Origin: an uncultured Draconibacterium sp.
GTDB lineage: Bacteria; Bacteroidota; Bacteroidia; Bacteroidales; Prolixibacteraceae
DNA length: 38,287 bases
Assembly (NCBI RefSeq): GCF_913060805.1
Contig: NZ_CAJXTC010000046.1
Location: forward strand, 1-38,287
Direction of reading: 5' to 3'
Shown: piece after piece, positions 26,172-34,900 of the stretch
How the letters are laid out: each line of letters starts with the position of its first letter
How positions within the stretch are numbered: the stretch's first letter is position 1
The notes under the pieces: model-generated
What the model saw: only the letters and a program-made list of their open reading frames with translations
What the model was told of the DNA's origin: nothing
Database searches by the model: none
Translations under genes and position numbers: made by a program

Positions 26172-28157
26172 CTAATACGTAAAATCAAGTTTTGTTAATC
26201 CGGATTGTACCTCGGGACACGACATAAACAGATCCCAAAGCAGGTTGGTCCGGTAATTTTCAAGCATCACTACAATCGGCCCCTGATCGATAGCCAGGTA
26301 CGAATCGGCCACCCAGCCGTTTGTAAAATCAAAAGCATCGTAGAATCCATAATCTCCCCACAATTTATCTCCAAGTGTGTAGTAGAAATAGCGTAAGGCT
26401 TCCATCGATTTCTCAGGTGTGTATGGCATCGATGACAGTGCTGCAGTAGGAGTAAGAACGCCCCGGTCGTTGTTTGGCGAGTGCGCCGAATAACCGGAAT
26501 AACCATCGCTGGCCGTTAGTCCCCAGCACTCATCGGAATACGCCACATAGTTTTGTGGATTATCAGCGCAGTAGGCGTGATTTATTTTTGAGTGCGTTAC
26601 ATTTTGCTCCCAGTAATTTGCATACTGATCGGAAAGATTTCGCGGATCGAGCCCCAGGAACGAATAATGTGAAAAGAACAACGGACCACCCATGTCGCTG
26701 CGCAAAGGCAAGGTGTAACCGTAATACGAATTGTTACCCGAGTTCATCATATCGCCATCCTCTGCCCAGCCTTTGGTGTATACGTCTTTATCGATAGTGT
26801 GTGTTGGCGACGAAGCAGCCAGTACGTAAATTATAAGTGCCTCGTTCCATCCTCTGATCTTCATGTTCATCGCCCAGTCGTTATTGGCCGACCAATGCCA
26901 ATACAACACATCTTGTCCGCCTTGCGTGTACCAGTCCCATTCAATGGTTTCCCAAAGGGTGTTGATCTTATCGATCAAAGATGATTCCTGTGAATTGCCG
27001 GAATTGAGATATTGTCGTACAGTCAATAATCCCTGCATCATAAATGCCGTTTCAACCAGATCGCCACCATCATCGTTCGAGCTGAACGGAATGGTTTGTC
27101 CGGTTTCGCCGTTTAGCCAGTGTGCCCATACGCCGTGAAAACGGTCGGCTTCAGTTAAAAAGTCGACAATGGTTTCCAGTCTGTCGATTCCTTGTTGACG
27201 CGTAATAAAACCACGCTCGATACCAACCAGTATCGACATTACACCAAACCCGGAACCTCCCGTGGCAACTGTATTTCCCGAAGTATTTCGTTCGCGTGCC
27301 AATCCTGAAGCCGGATGAGCAAAATCCCAGAAATACTTAAATGTTTGCTCTTGAACCAGTGTTAGCAATTCTTCGTCAGAAATCTCCGGGAATTTTGGAG
27401 TGGTATCGGCTTGCGTATAAAAGTTCAGCTCCAGCCCGTCGAAAGGTCGGTTGATACGATTTCCAATGTCTGATGAAATAGCAAAAACGGTTTTACTAAA
27501 ACCTTCCATTTCCTGCGAAATCTCAACAGAAATTGATTGTTCGTCTACCTGGTTAAATGTTGAAGCTACCGATGCTCCGTTGCTGGAATACGAAGAATAA
27601 AGGGAAATATCGTCTTTTGAAACAGCAGAATTAAATTGTAGTCGGATCACCGGTTTGCGGTTAATATCCAGAATTCGCGACAGTGGATTGTAGCTCACTT
27701 CATCAATCTGCACACTTTCTAAAACCAAAGGTGATGTCAGTGTAGAGAAGGTATAAGATTGCCCGTTAAAAGGCTCTTCGTTAGCTCCTTTCAAACCGGA
27801 TGAAATCGATAGTGTGTAAGTTGCATTTTCTTCCAGATCCTGATGATCGATATTGATCAGCTGGTTATTGTTGAAATAGGAAAAAGTTAATGCTAAGGGA
27901 TTGTTATCTGCATCGAATAGATTAATGTTTGCCTCGGCAGAAATCGTATTTACCGCTGCATTGAAACGGATTTCTATCGGTTCGTCGATGGCTACATTTG
28001 TATTTTCGCCACTTGAAGCGAGCGCCGTTTCGCCAATATAGGCGTAAGTAATCGCCAAATTTTCAGTTGGCTTTTCACCCTCAGAATCATCCTTGCTGCA
28101 GGAAACGATCATTCCTGACAAGAATAAAAGGAATAAGATTTTATGGAAAATTCGCAT
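26172..28157 (-). CDS. GH144-type glucanase lipoprotein with two N-terminal Ig-like (Big_5) domains
   Basis: The 661-residue lipoprotein (lipobox VSC) has two SbsA/Big_5 Ig-like domains at about residues 36-140 and 145-250, then a GH144-type catalytic domain from about 262 to the end. The acidic residues D362, D366, E369 (DDGGDLVE) and E439 (WNEALI) match those of the neighbouring copy, with one extra residue between them. Shared blocks include GGSGFGVM, ILVGIERGFIT, ADRFHG, EWDWYTQG and AASSPTH. A TTG at 28160 immediately precedes the chosen ATG. The Ig-like domains may space the enzyme from the membrane, fitting a surface role. It follows a hairpin/T-tract that separates it from the surface lipoprotein gene. 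Confidence 0.88.
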   Translation of the reverse strand: MRIFHKILFLLFLSGMIVSCSKDDSEGEKPTENLAITYAYIGETALASSGENTNVAIDEPIEIRFNAAVNTISAEANINLFDADNNPLALTFSYFNNNQLINIDHQDLEENATYTLSISSGLKGANEEPFNGQSYTFSTLTSPLVLESVQIDEVSYNPLSRILDINRKPVIRLQFNSAVSKDDISLYSSYSSNGASVASTFNQVDEQSISVEISQEMEGFSKTVFAISSDIGNRINRPFDGLELNFYTQADTTPKFPEISDEELLTLVQEQTFKYFWDFAHPASGLARERNTSGNTVATGGSGFGVMSILVGIERGFITRQQGIDRLETIVDFLTEADRFHGVWAHWLNGETGQTIPFSSNDDGGDLVETAFMMQGLLTVRQYLNSGNSQESSLIDKINTLWETIEWDWYTQGGQDVLYWHWSANNDWAMNMKIRGWNEALIIYVLAASSPTHTIDKDVYTKGWAEDGDMMNSGNNSYYGYTLPLRSDMGGPLFFSHYSFLGLDPRNLSDQYANYWEQNVTHSKINHAYCADNPQNYVAYSDECWGLTASDGYSGYSAHSPNNDRGVLTPTAALSSMPYTPEKSMEALRYFYYTLGDKLWGDYGFYDAFDFTNGWVADSYLAIDQGPIVVMLENYRTNLLWDLFMSCPEVQSGLTKLDFTY

Positions 28158-28189
28158 CAAAATATGCAGATAAGTGTGTTGTCAAAATT

Positions 28190-28240
28190 CAAAAAAAAAA
28201 AGTTTGAATTGACCCACTGCAAGCTACAGTGGGCCAATTC
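28190..28240 (-). terminator. Internal terminator/attenuator within the PUL operon
   Basis: Arms 28206-28219 and 28227-28240 form a 14-bp stem with one G-U pair. On the minus strand it is followed 5 nt later by 11 Ts (28201-28191). It lies in the largest gap of the operon (104 bp), so most transcripts could stop after the surface lipoprotein gene, with partial readthrough into the enzymes. Confidence 0.75.
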
Positions 28241-28261
28241 TGTAAACTACCTTATATTACT

Positions 28262-30004
28262 CTATAAACCGTCTTGCATCATCAAAACAACTTCTTCAGC
28301 AGAAAGTGCTTTTTTGAACAAGTACAATTCGTCCATCATACTTTCGTCGGAGTTGTGATTCCAGCCGTTAAAACGAGGTGCTCCCGACATAATTGAAAGC
28401 AAGTCGCAGCCAGTCCAGTCGATTCCTGAGAAATCACCTTGTTTTACCTCAACGCCATCAATGTAAACGCGTGCTTCAGTACCAGAAATGGCAAATGCCA
28501 TGTGTACCCAGTTGCCTGTTGTTGGATCAACATCGGCTGCGGTACCACCATCGAACCACGAGTCTGCAGTTCCGTTACCGGCATTCAGTTTAAAGCGTTG
28601 CATTCCTCCTGCATTTTCGCGGAAGAAACGGAACCCACTTGTTCTGTCGTTTTGTGCATCAGGATTATCAGCGTCTTCAGGTCCCATAACCAAAATACCT
28701 GCACGGTCAGGAGTTGCATTTATATTTACCCAGAAACTTGCACTGAATTCATCAGCCTGAATATCAACATCAGCAGTTGAGAAAGAGAGGTATGAATCTG
28801 CCGCTCCCTGGTAAGCATCGCCTTCAACACCGGCGCCATAATTTAACGATGGATTACCAACAACAGTTGCTTCTTCACTACTTATTGCCTCTTTAAAGTC
28901 GCCGTTAAAATCCATGTAGAAAGAAGCTTGTTCTTTCAGCATAATGGTGTGAATTTCTTCCTGTGTAAGCGCAGTATTGAAAATACGCAACTCATCCATT
29001 AAACTACCGTCTGAAAGGTGGTTCCAGCCTGTCCAGTTTGGAGCACCCGACATAATTGAAATCACATCACAATCGGTCCAGTCAATACCGCTGAAATCGC
29101 CTTCTTTTACCAATTCACCATTGATATAAACTTCAGCGCTGGTTTCTGAAATACTAAATGCAAAGTGTGTCCATTCGCCTGTACTTGGTTCAACATCAGC
29201 AGCAGCTCCACCATCAAACCACGAGTCTGATTCGCCGTTGCCAGCATTCAGTTTAAAACGTTGCATACCGCTTGCATTTTCGCGGAAGAAACGGAATCCT
29301 TTTGAGCGGTCGTTATCGTTGTCAGCCGGAGGTGACACGACTAATATACCCGCTCTGTCCATGCTGGCATCAACTTTCAGCCAGAAACTTGCACTAACTT
29401 CTGTAGCTCCCTGCAGAATTGTTGTTGGGAAGGTGAGGTACGAATCAGCAGCTCCGCTGTATGCAGTACCTCCCTGGATACCATCGGTAAAACCAGGACT
29501 TCCTACTGCAGTTGCCAGTTGAAGGCTATTCATTTCGCGGAATTCATTATTAAACGGCATATAGAAAACTTCGCCTTCGTATTGCGGTACGTATGGTGGC
29601 GACTTGGCAAAGTTTACCGTTGCTGTAGTTGTTTTTCCGTCGAGGTCGGTGGCTGTTACACTTAACACGTGCGAACCTGTTGTTACATTATCGTAAGTGT
29701 AAGTTCTCATTGCCACACGGTAATCCATAAACTCCGAGTAGCTGGCAATTTCAGCGCCGTCGATATTTACTGAAATGGATCCGATTTCAATATCGTCTCT
29801 TACTTCAAAGTCGATATCAACTGAAGCGACAGCATCGTTTGTCTGAATTTCGTATCCTTCGGGCGGAAAGTTAATTGTAACCTGTGGAGCTGTTTCATCC
29901 GCTCCCGGATCTACAGCCGATATTCCATCGATGTAGTTTTGATCGCATGCATTGAAAGCAAACAGTATCAATGCAAGTATAAATAATTTATTATAAGTCT
30001 TCAT
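28262..30004 (-). CDS. Surface glycan-binding lipoprotein with two LamG domains
   Basis: The 580-residue lipoprotein (lipobox FNAC, Cys20) sits where SusE/F-like surface glycan-binding proteins usually sit, 11 bp after susD. An Ig-like domain spans about 38-135 (DETAPQVTINFPPEG..., ending TATVNF). Two concanavalin A-like LamG domains follow, at about 146-355 and 361-578. They are close copies, sharing GFRFFREN, MQRFKLNAGNG, SWFDGG, GDFSGIDWT and SIMSGAP. No catalytic residues for a LamG-fold hydrolase (GH16-like ExDxxE) are visible, so binding is the likely role. Tandem binding domains would raise avidity for the polymer. The ligand is unknown. Confidence 0.85.
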   Translation of the reverse strand: MKTYNKLFILALILFAFNACDQNYIDGISAVDPGADETAPQVTINFPPEGYEIQTNDAVASVDIDFEVRDDIEIGSISVNIDGAEIASYSEFMDYRVAMRTYTYDNVTTGSHVLSVTATDLDGKTTTATVNFAKSPPYVPQYEGEVFYMPFNNEFREMNSLQLATAVGSPGFTDGIQGGTAYSGAADSYLTFPTTILQGATEVSASFWLKVDASMDRAGILVVSPPADNDNDRSKGFRFFRENASGMQRFKLNAGNGESDSWFDGGAAADVEPSTGEWTHFAFSISETSAEVYINGELVKEGDFSGIDWTDCDVISIMSGAPNWTGWNHLSDGSLMDELRIFNTALTQEEIHTIMLKEQASFYMDFNGDFKEAISSEEATVVGNPSLNYGAGVEGDAYQGAADSYLSFSTADVDIQADEFSASFWVNINATPDRAGILVMGPEDADNPDAQNDRTSGFRFFRENAGGMQRFKLNAGNGTADSWFDGGTAADVDPTTGNWVHMAFAISGTEARVYIDGVEVKQGDFSGIDWTGCDLLSIMSGAPRFNGWNHNSDESMMDELYLFKKALSAEEVVLMMQDGL

Positions 30005-30015
30005 GTTTTATCGTT

Positions 30016-31548
30016 TTAGTCAATTCCTTCTTCCAATTGTGGTAACTCAGCAACCTGATCGGCCGGGAATGGCAAATAGGCTTTGTCCATCGTAAATGTT
30101 CTTCCGCCATACGAAAGGGCACTGGTGTTTTCGGTGCGCACCATATCGTAAAAACGTGTTCCCCATTCCATCGCCAGTTCGGCAAATTTCTCGTCAAGCA
30201 CATCTTGTGTAGAAACACCCGATAAGTTGGTTAATCCGGCACGTGCACGAACCATGTTTACGGCATCGTCGGCGCTCATCGAAATGCTGCTCGATGCTCC
30301 GCGGGTAAGCGCTTCGGCATAAGTCAGCAACATTTCAGAGTAACGGATTACAATAAAGTTTTTGTTACTTCCGTAAGATGTTCTTCCGGGAACCAGTTCA
30401 GTAGAAGGTTGGCTGTGTTTTCCGCTTACAAAATTCATGCGGGCGTTGTTGTTAAAAATATCGCCTTCGCGATTGGTGTTTGTAATCCACTCCGGAATGG
30501 TACCATAGTCGTTTTGCAACTCGGTAATTCCGTCAGGAGTGAAAATTACACTTGTTTCCAGACGAACCACTTCGCCTCTGTCGAGCATAAATTCGATGTA
30601 TTTCAGTGTTGGCTCATAAAATCCCCAACCGCCGCCTGCGCCGGTTACTACGGGTGTCCATCCGCCAATTCCAAACGGGGCCCACAAGAAATTAAAATTA
30701 TCGCCTTCGCCCTGATTGAAATCAGAATATTGGAATTCCATAATGTTTTCATCGTCCAGTTTACCGGCCTTTTTAAACAGGTGGTAAAAGTCGTCGGACA
30801 ATCTAAATTCACCCGAGTTAATAATTTGCGAAGTTGCATTTACCACACCTTGGTAATCTTTCATTTCCTGGTAAGCCAAAGCCTGAATTGCATAAGCCGT
30901 GTAGGTGGTCATTCCTCCGGGAATATCAGTACGTTTATTCGGGTGAACATCAGGAAGGTTCGGAATTGCATCGGCCATTTCGTCAACAATATATTGCATT
31001 ACCTCTGCTTTGTTGCTTACCGGTGTATTCTGTATGTTATCAAGATCGTCGATTACAATACAACCACCAAAAGTACGGGCAATGTTCAGGTACAGGTAGC
31101 CCCGCATAACACGACATTCGGCAATGTACTGATCGGCCAATGCATCGTTACCCGATGCTTCGCGGTACTTATTAATCTCGTCGATTGCCGTAAAAACATT
31201 CACAATATCGTTGTAGTGCAACTGCCAAACTGAATTTGCATTCCAGGCGCTGGCCTGGTACAAATAATTATCCTGTTCCTGCATCGGAACCTGGTCGCCT
31301 GCAGCATTTACATCATCGCCACGAATTCCCAACGTTAACGGCTCTTCCCACGAGCGACGGTATAAACCCTGGTAGGCTCCCATTAATGGTAAAACCATGT
31401 TTTCGCTGATGGTATAATCCACATCGCTGGTAAACGATTCGTTCTCGAAAGGTTGGTCCAGTTTGTCGGTACATCCAATTACCGACACCAATAGCAGCCC
31501 GATTAAAAGTACGGGTGCGAAATATTTTATTAAAAGTTTCTTATTCAT
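30016..31548 (-). CDS. susD: SusD/RagB family nutrient-binding outer-membrane lipoprotein
   Basis: This 510-residue surface lipoprotein (lipobox SVIGC, Cys26) forms the lid over the SusC-type channel and binds oligosaccharides. It has the SusD fold: N-terminal helical TPR-like segment (about 60-200, including AECRVMRGYLYLNIARTFGG) and the conserved C-terminal block RYSEMLLTYAEALTRG (about 405), NMVRARAGL and LDEKFAELAMEWGTRFYDMVRT. Length and arrangement are typical. The gene is 12 bp after susC and 11 bp before the LamG lipoprotein gene, so these three form the uptake core of the PUL. Confidence 0.96.
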   Translation of the reverse strand: MNKKLLIKYFAPVLLIGLLLVSVIGCTDKLDQPFENESFTSDVDYTISENMVLPLMGAYQGLYRRSWEEPLTLGIRGDDVNAAGDQVPMQEQDNYLYQASAWNANSVWQLHYNDIVNVFTAIDEINKYREASGNDALADQYIAECRVMRGYLYLNIARTFGGCIVIDDLDNIQNTPVSNKAEVMQYIVDEMADAIPNLPDVHPNKRTDIPGGMTTYTAYAIQALAYQEMKDYQGVVNATSQIINSGEFRLSDDFYHLFKKAGKLDDENIMEFQYSDFNQGEGDNFNFLWAPFGIGGWTPVVTGAGGGWGFYEPTLKYIEFMLDRGEVVRLETSVIFTPDGITELQNDYGTIPEWITNTNREGDIFNNNARMNFVSGKHSQPSTELVPGRTSYGSNKNFIVIRYSEMLLTYAEALTRGASSSISMSADDAVNMVRARAGLTNLSGVSTQDVLDEKFAELAMEWGTRFYDMVRTENTSALSYGGRTFTMDKAYLPFPADQVAELPQLEEGID

Positions 31549-31560
31549 GTCTTAAAGTGT

Positions 31561-34500
31561 TTAGAATTTTAGATTTACCCCAATTGTATAAACGGCCGGA
31601 ACCGGATAAAACTGGCGGTCGATACCGTTGTTGACCTCAGGATTAAATCCGTTGTATTTAAATACTGTAAGCGGCTTTTCTGCAGTTACAAATACTCTGG
31701 CATCGGGCATTCCGGCGCCAAACAGCTTTTCGCCATCAATGTTGTAAGCAAGCTGAATATTCTGGATGCGGAAGAAATTTCCGTCTTCAACCAGGTAATC
31801 GCTAAAGTTCTGGTTCCATCCGCGGCGCAGTGCCGAAGCCGATGGATATTTGTTCGATGTTCCTTCGCCGGTCCATAATCCGTTGGCCAAATCAGCATCG
31901 ATATTTGTATCGTTTGTCCAGATGATCTCGCCACGTTTACGGTTCAGAATTTTGTTACCGGTTTGGCCCATAATGTTCATCGAGAATTCGAAGTCTTTAT
32001 AATTTAGCCCGATAAATCCACCGTAAGAGAAAGTCGGAATGTACGAACCAAGGAATACTTTGTCGTTGTCGTCGATCACATCGTCGTTGTTTTGATCAAC
32101 ATATTTGAAATCGCCCGGAACCAATGAATTGTCAACTGCAACAGGATCGGCACTAATTTCAGCCTCGTTTTGGTAAATTCCTGCAACCTCGTAACCATAG
32201 AACGAAAGCAGTGGCTCGCCAACCTGAGAACGTTGTCTGAACTCGGCCGAACCTCCGTTAATATAGGTTTGTCCGTAAAGGTCGCGCACTTCGTTTTTAA
32301 GTGTTGAAATGTTAACTCCAACATTGTAGCTAAAATCTCTGGTAATTTCGTTTCTCCAGCCTAATGCCAGTTCTAAACCTGAGTTGCGGATAGTACCAAC
32401 GTTACGCAATACGCTTCCCGACTGTAACTTCAAACTTACCGGGATAGCAGCATCTTCGGTGTCGCGGATAAAGTAATCGGCATCAATGGTTAAACGGTTG
32501 TCAAACAATTCAGCATTTAAACCAAAGTTGGTTCCGGTAACGGTTTCCCAACCCAAATATCCAAACGTGCTGGTTGTTGTTGTTCCGTCAATCTGCATAT
32601 CGTCGATAGCCAAATAAACCGGGTTGGTTGTATTTGCTCCATCCTGGCGGGCAATTTTATCGTTACCAAGTTTTCCCCAACCACCTCTTAATTTCAGGTA
32701 GTCAAGAAAACCAACATTTTCCATAAAGCCCTCTTCGGTAACTACCCAACCTAAACCAAAGGCAGGGAAAGTTCCCCATTTCTCCTGGTACTTTTGTGTT
32801 CCTTCCTGGCGGATGGTGAAGTAAGCAATGTATTTGTTATCGTAGTTGTACGAAAGACGCCCGAAATACGAAACACCGTAAAGGCGCTCGCCATTATCGC
32901 CAACTTGTTTTGATGACTCCGACTGCGACTGGTCGATGTACCACGCATTTTCATTCAGCGGAATATCTTCGGCCGAACCTCCAAGGTAATCATACCACTC
33001 GTCGCGGTACGACATACCGGCCATTGCGGTAATATTGTGGTCGCCAAAACTGTCGGTATATGTTAATGTGTTATCAAAGAAATGATTTACATCTGTAGTT
33101 CGCGAAGATGAAATAGATGACAGAGTTCGTCGGGTTGAATTAGTAATGTAATAAGGCATTCCAACGCTTCTGTTTTTAAGGAACATCATCGACGAATTGT
33201 AAGTACTTTTGAATGTCAACAAATTTGGAAGGATGTCAACCTCGGCATAAATACCGGCAAGTACTTTTCTGATATCCTGACGCTGGTCGTTATAAGCCAA
33301 ACTCAGGAACGGGTTTTGCGAACCGCGGTAGTCCAACAACTGTGCACTTGAATAATTACTTGGGTAATCAATTCCCTGTGCTATCAGTTCGTCGTAATTC
33401 TCCTGGTCGTAAACCGGTAAAATCGGTACGGCATGGTAAGCACTAAACCACGCTGAATTGTTGGCAATATAGCGGGTTCCGTTACTTACATTAAAATTTA
33501 CCCCGGTTTTTAACCAGCTGTTTGCCTGGTGATCGATTGAAGCGCGAATGTTCATCCTTTTGTATGAATCTTCTGCTTCCAGCAAACCTTCCTGGTCGTA
33601 ATAACTCACTCCCATTGAATAGGAAGTTTTATCGTTACCACCCAAAACTGAAACCGAGTGGTTTTGCTGACGGGCATGCGATTTCATAATCTCGGCATAC
33701 CAGTCGGTATTTACGTTTGGTACATTCGGGTTCACGCGGCTACGGCCGTAACGTTGCATCGCATTTTCAACAAAACTAATGTCGGCAGCCGATCCGGTTT
33801 GATAAACGTAATCAACAAATTGTTCGGCGTTGGCCATTTGCATTACGTTTTGCGGAACCTGAATACCGTAGTATCCTTCGTAGGTAATGCTGGTTTGTGT
33901 GTTCAGCGAACCTTTTTTGGTGGTAATAAGTACCACACCGTTTGCTGCCCTAACACCGTAAATCGCCGATGCCGAAGCATCTTTTAAAACCGATAAGGTT
34001 TCGATATCCGATGGGTTAAGGAAATCGATGTTGTCGAAATACATTCCGTCAACAACATACAAAGGTGATGAATCACTACTTCCCGGAAATGATCCGATAC
34101 CACGAATACGAACTGTTGGTGAACTACCCGGCGATCCGGAATTCACAATTTGTACCCCGGCAACTTTTCCCTGCAACGACTGCATGGCCTGTCCGGCAGG
34201 TGTTTTAACCAGTTCGTCTGATTTAATTGTGGAAATTGAAGAGGTAAGATCGGCCTTTTTCATCGATCCGTAACCAACAACCACCACTTCCTCAAGGCCA
34301 ACTACATCCTCCTGTAACTGAATGTTGATTGTACCTGATTGTTGTGGATTTATTTCCTGTGATAAAAAACCAATGTAACTAAAAACTACAGTGGCTCCCT
34401 GTTTTACCGACAATGTGTAATTGCCGTCGATGTCTGTAACAGATCCGTTAGTTGTTCCTTTTTCCAAAACGGATACTCCCGGCAGAGTTATTCCGTCTCC

Positions 34501-34593
34501 ATCAACCACCGAGCCAGAAATATCTATTCTATTCTGCGCAAATAGGGTTGAAAACGAAAAAAGAAGAAATACAATAAAGAATGTTTTTCGCAT
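31561..34593 (-). CDS. susC: SusC/RagA TonB-linked outer-membrane transporter
   Basis: The 1010-residue protein is the 22-strand barrel that imports oligosaccharides using TonB energy. A signal peptide ends at LFAQ. The carboxypeptidase-regulatory-like domain follows (about 22-100: ISGSVVDGDGITLPGVSVLEKG), then the SusC signature LEEVVVVGYG and plug domain (about 110-230), with the typical block SDIETLSVLKDASASAIYGVRAANGVVLITTKKG near 195-228. The rest is the barrel, ending in the aromatic residue F1010. It is the promoter-proximal gene of the PUL, divergent from the regulator, with a good promoter at 34622-34653. No N-terminal STN domain is present, so no sigma/anti-sigma signalling through it is expected. 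Confidence 0.97.
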   Translation of the reverse strand: MRKTFFIVFLLFSFSTLFAQNRIDISGSVVDGDGITLPGVSVLEKGTTNGSVTDIDGNYTLSVKQGATVVFSYIGFLSQEINPQQSGTINIQLQEDVVGLEEVVVVGYGSMKKADLTSSISTIKSDELVKTPAGQAMQSLQGKVAGVQIVNSGSPGSSPTVRIRGIGSFPGSSDSSPLYVVDGMYFDNIDFLNPSDIETLSVLKDASASAIYGVRAANGVVLITTKKGSLNTQTSITYEGYYGIQVPQNVMQMANAEQFVDYVYQTGSAADISFVENAMQRYGRSRVNPNVPNVNTDWYAEIMKSHARQQNHSVSVLGGNDKTSYSMGVSYYDQEGLLEAEDSYKRMNIRASIDHQANSWLKTGVNFNVSNGTRYIANNSAWFSAYHAVPILPVYDQENYDELIAQGIDYPSNYSSAQLLDYRGSQNPFLSLAYNDQRQDIRKVLAGIYAEVDILPNLLTFKSTYNSSMMFLKNRSVGMPYYITNSTRRTLSSISSSRTTDVNHFFDNTLTYTDSFGDHNITAMAGMSYRDEWYDYLGGSAEDIPLNENAWYIDQSQSESSKQVGDNGERLYGVSYFGRLSYNYDNKYIAYFTIRQEGTQKYQEKWGTFPAFGLGWVVTEEGFMENVGFLDYLKLRGGWGKLGNDKIARQDGANTTNPVYLAIDDMQIDGTTTTSTFGYLGWETVTGTNFGLNAELFDNRLTIDADYFIRDTEDAAIPVSLKLQSGSVLRNVGTIRNSGLELALGWRNEITRDFSYNVGVNISTLKNEVRDLYGQTYINGGSAEFRQRSQVGEPLLSFYGYEVAGIYQNEAEISADPVAVDNSLVPGDFKYVDQNNDDVIDDNDKVFLGSYIPTFSYGGFIGLNYKDFEFSMNIMGQTGNKILNRKRGEIIWTNDTNIDADLANGLWTGEGTSNKYPSASALRRGWNQNFSDYLVEDGNFFRIQNIQLAYNIDGEKLFGAGMPDARVFVTAEKPLTVFKYNGFNPEVNNGIDRQFYPVPAVYTIGVNLKF

Positions 34594-34900
34594 AACTTTA
34601 AAATTTGAATTAGTTTGAGGTCAAAGTTACGGCTACGGCCAGGCGGAAAACAATCAAATAAATACACTATTGATACTTTCGGGGAAAGTGAATCGCTTTA
34701 GCAACCTCATCATTACCTCATCCTGTAGAATAAACAATAAATATAAGTAGTTGTAAAACAGTGCTTAAAATGGTGATTTGTTTGTGAATTCTTTTTATTT
34801 TTTTATACATTTAATTTTATTTATTTCGCAAAAAATGGGGTTTGGAGTATAAAATAGAGGAATTGGATCCATTTATCATCTGTTAAATCATTAACATTCG
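34594..34900. promoter_or_regulatory. Divergent control region of the PUL
   Basis: This gap of 307 bp separates susC (minus) and the regulator gene (plus). On the minus strand TTG (34653-34651), 21 nt, and TAACTTTG (34629-34622) make a good promoter for susC. On the plus strand TTTG (34781-34784), 21 nt, and TACATTTA (34806-34813) is a weaker candidate for the regulator. The AT-rich stretch in between is the natural place for the regulator's operator; I see no clear inverted repeat there. Confidence 0.6.

Noticed and set aside
28262-30004. LamG-fold hydrolase (GH16-like)
   Set aside because: No ExDxxE-type catalytic motif is seen in either LamG domain; binding function fits better.
30409-31233. 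Plus-strand ORF of 274 codons
   Set aside because: It is fully antisense to susD, has no family motifs, and has the composition of a shadow frame.
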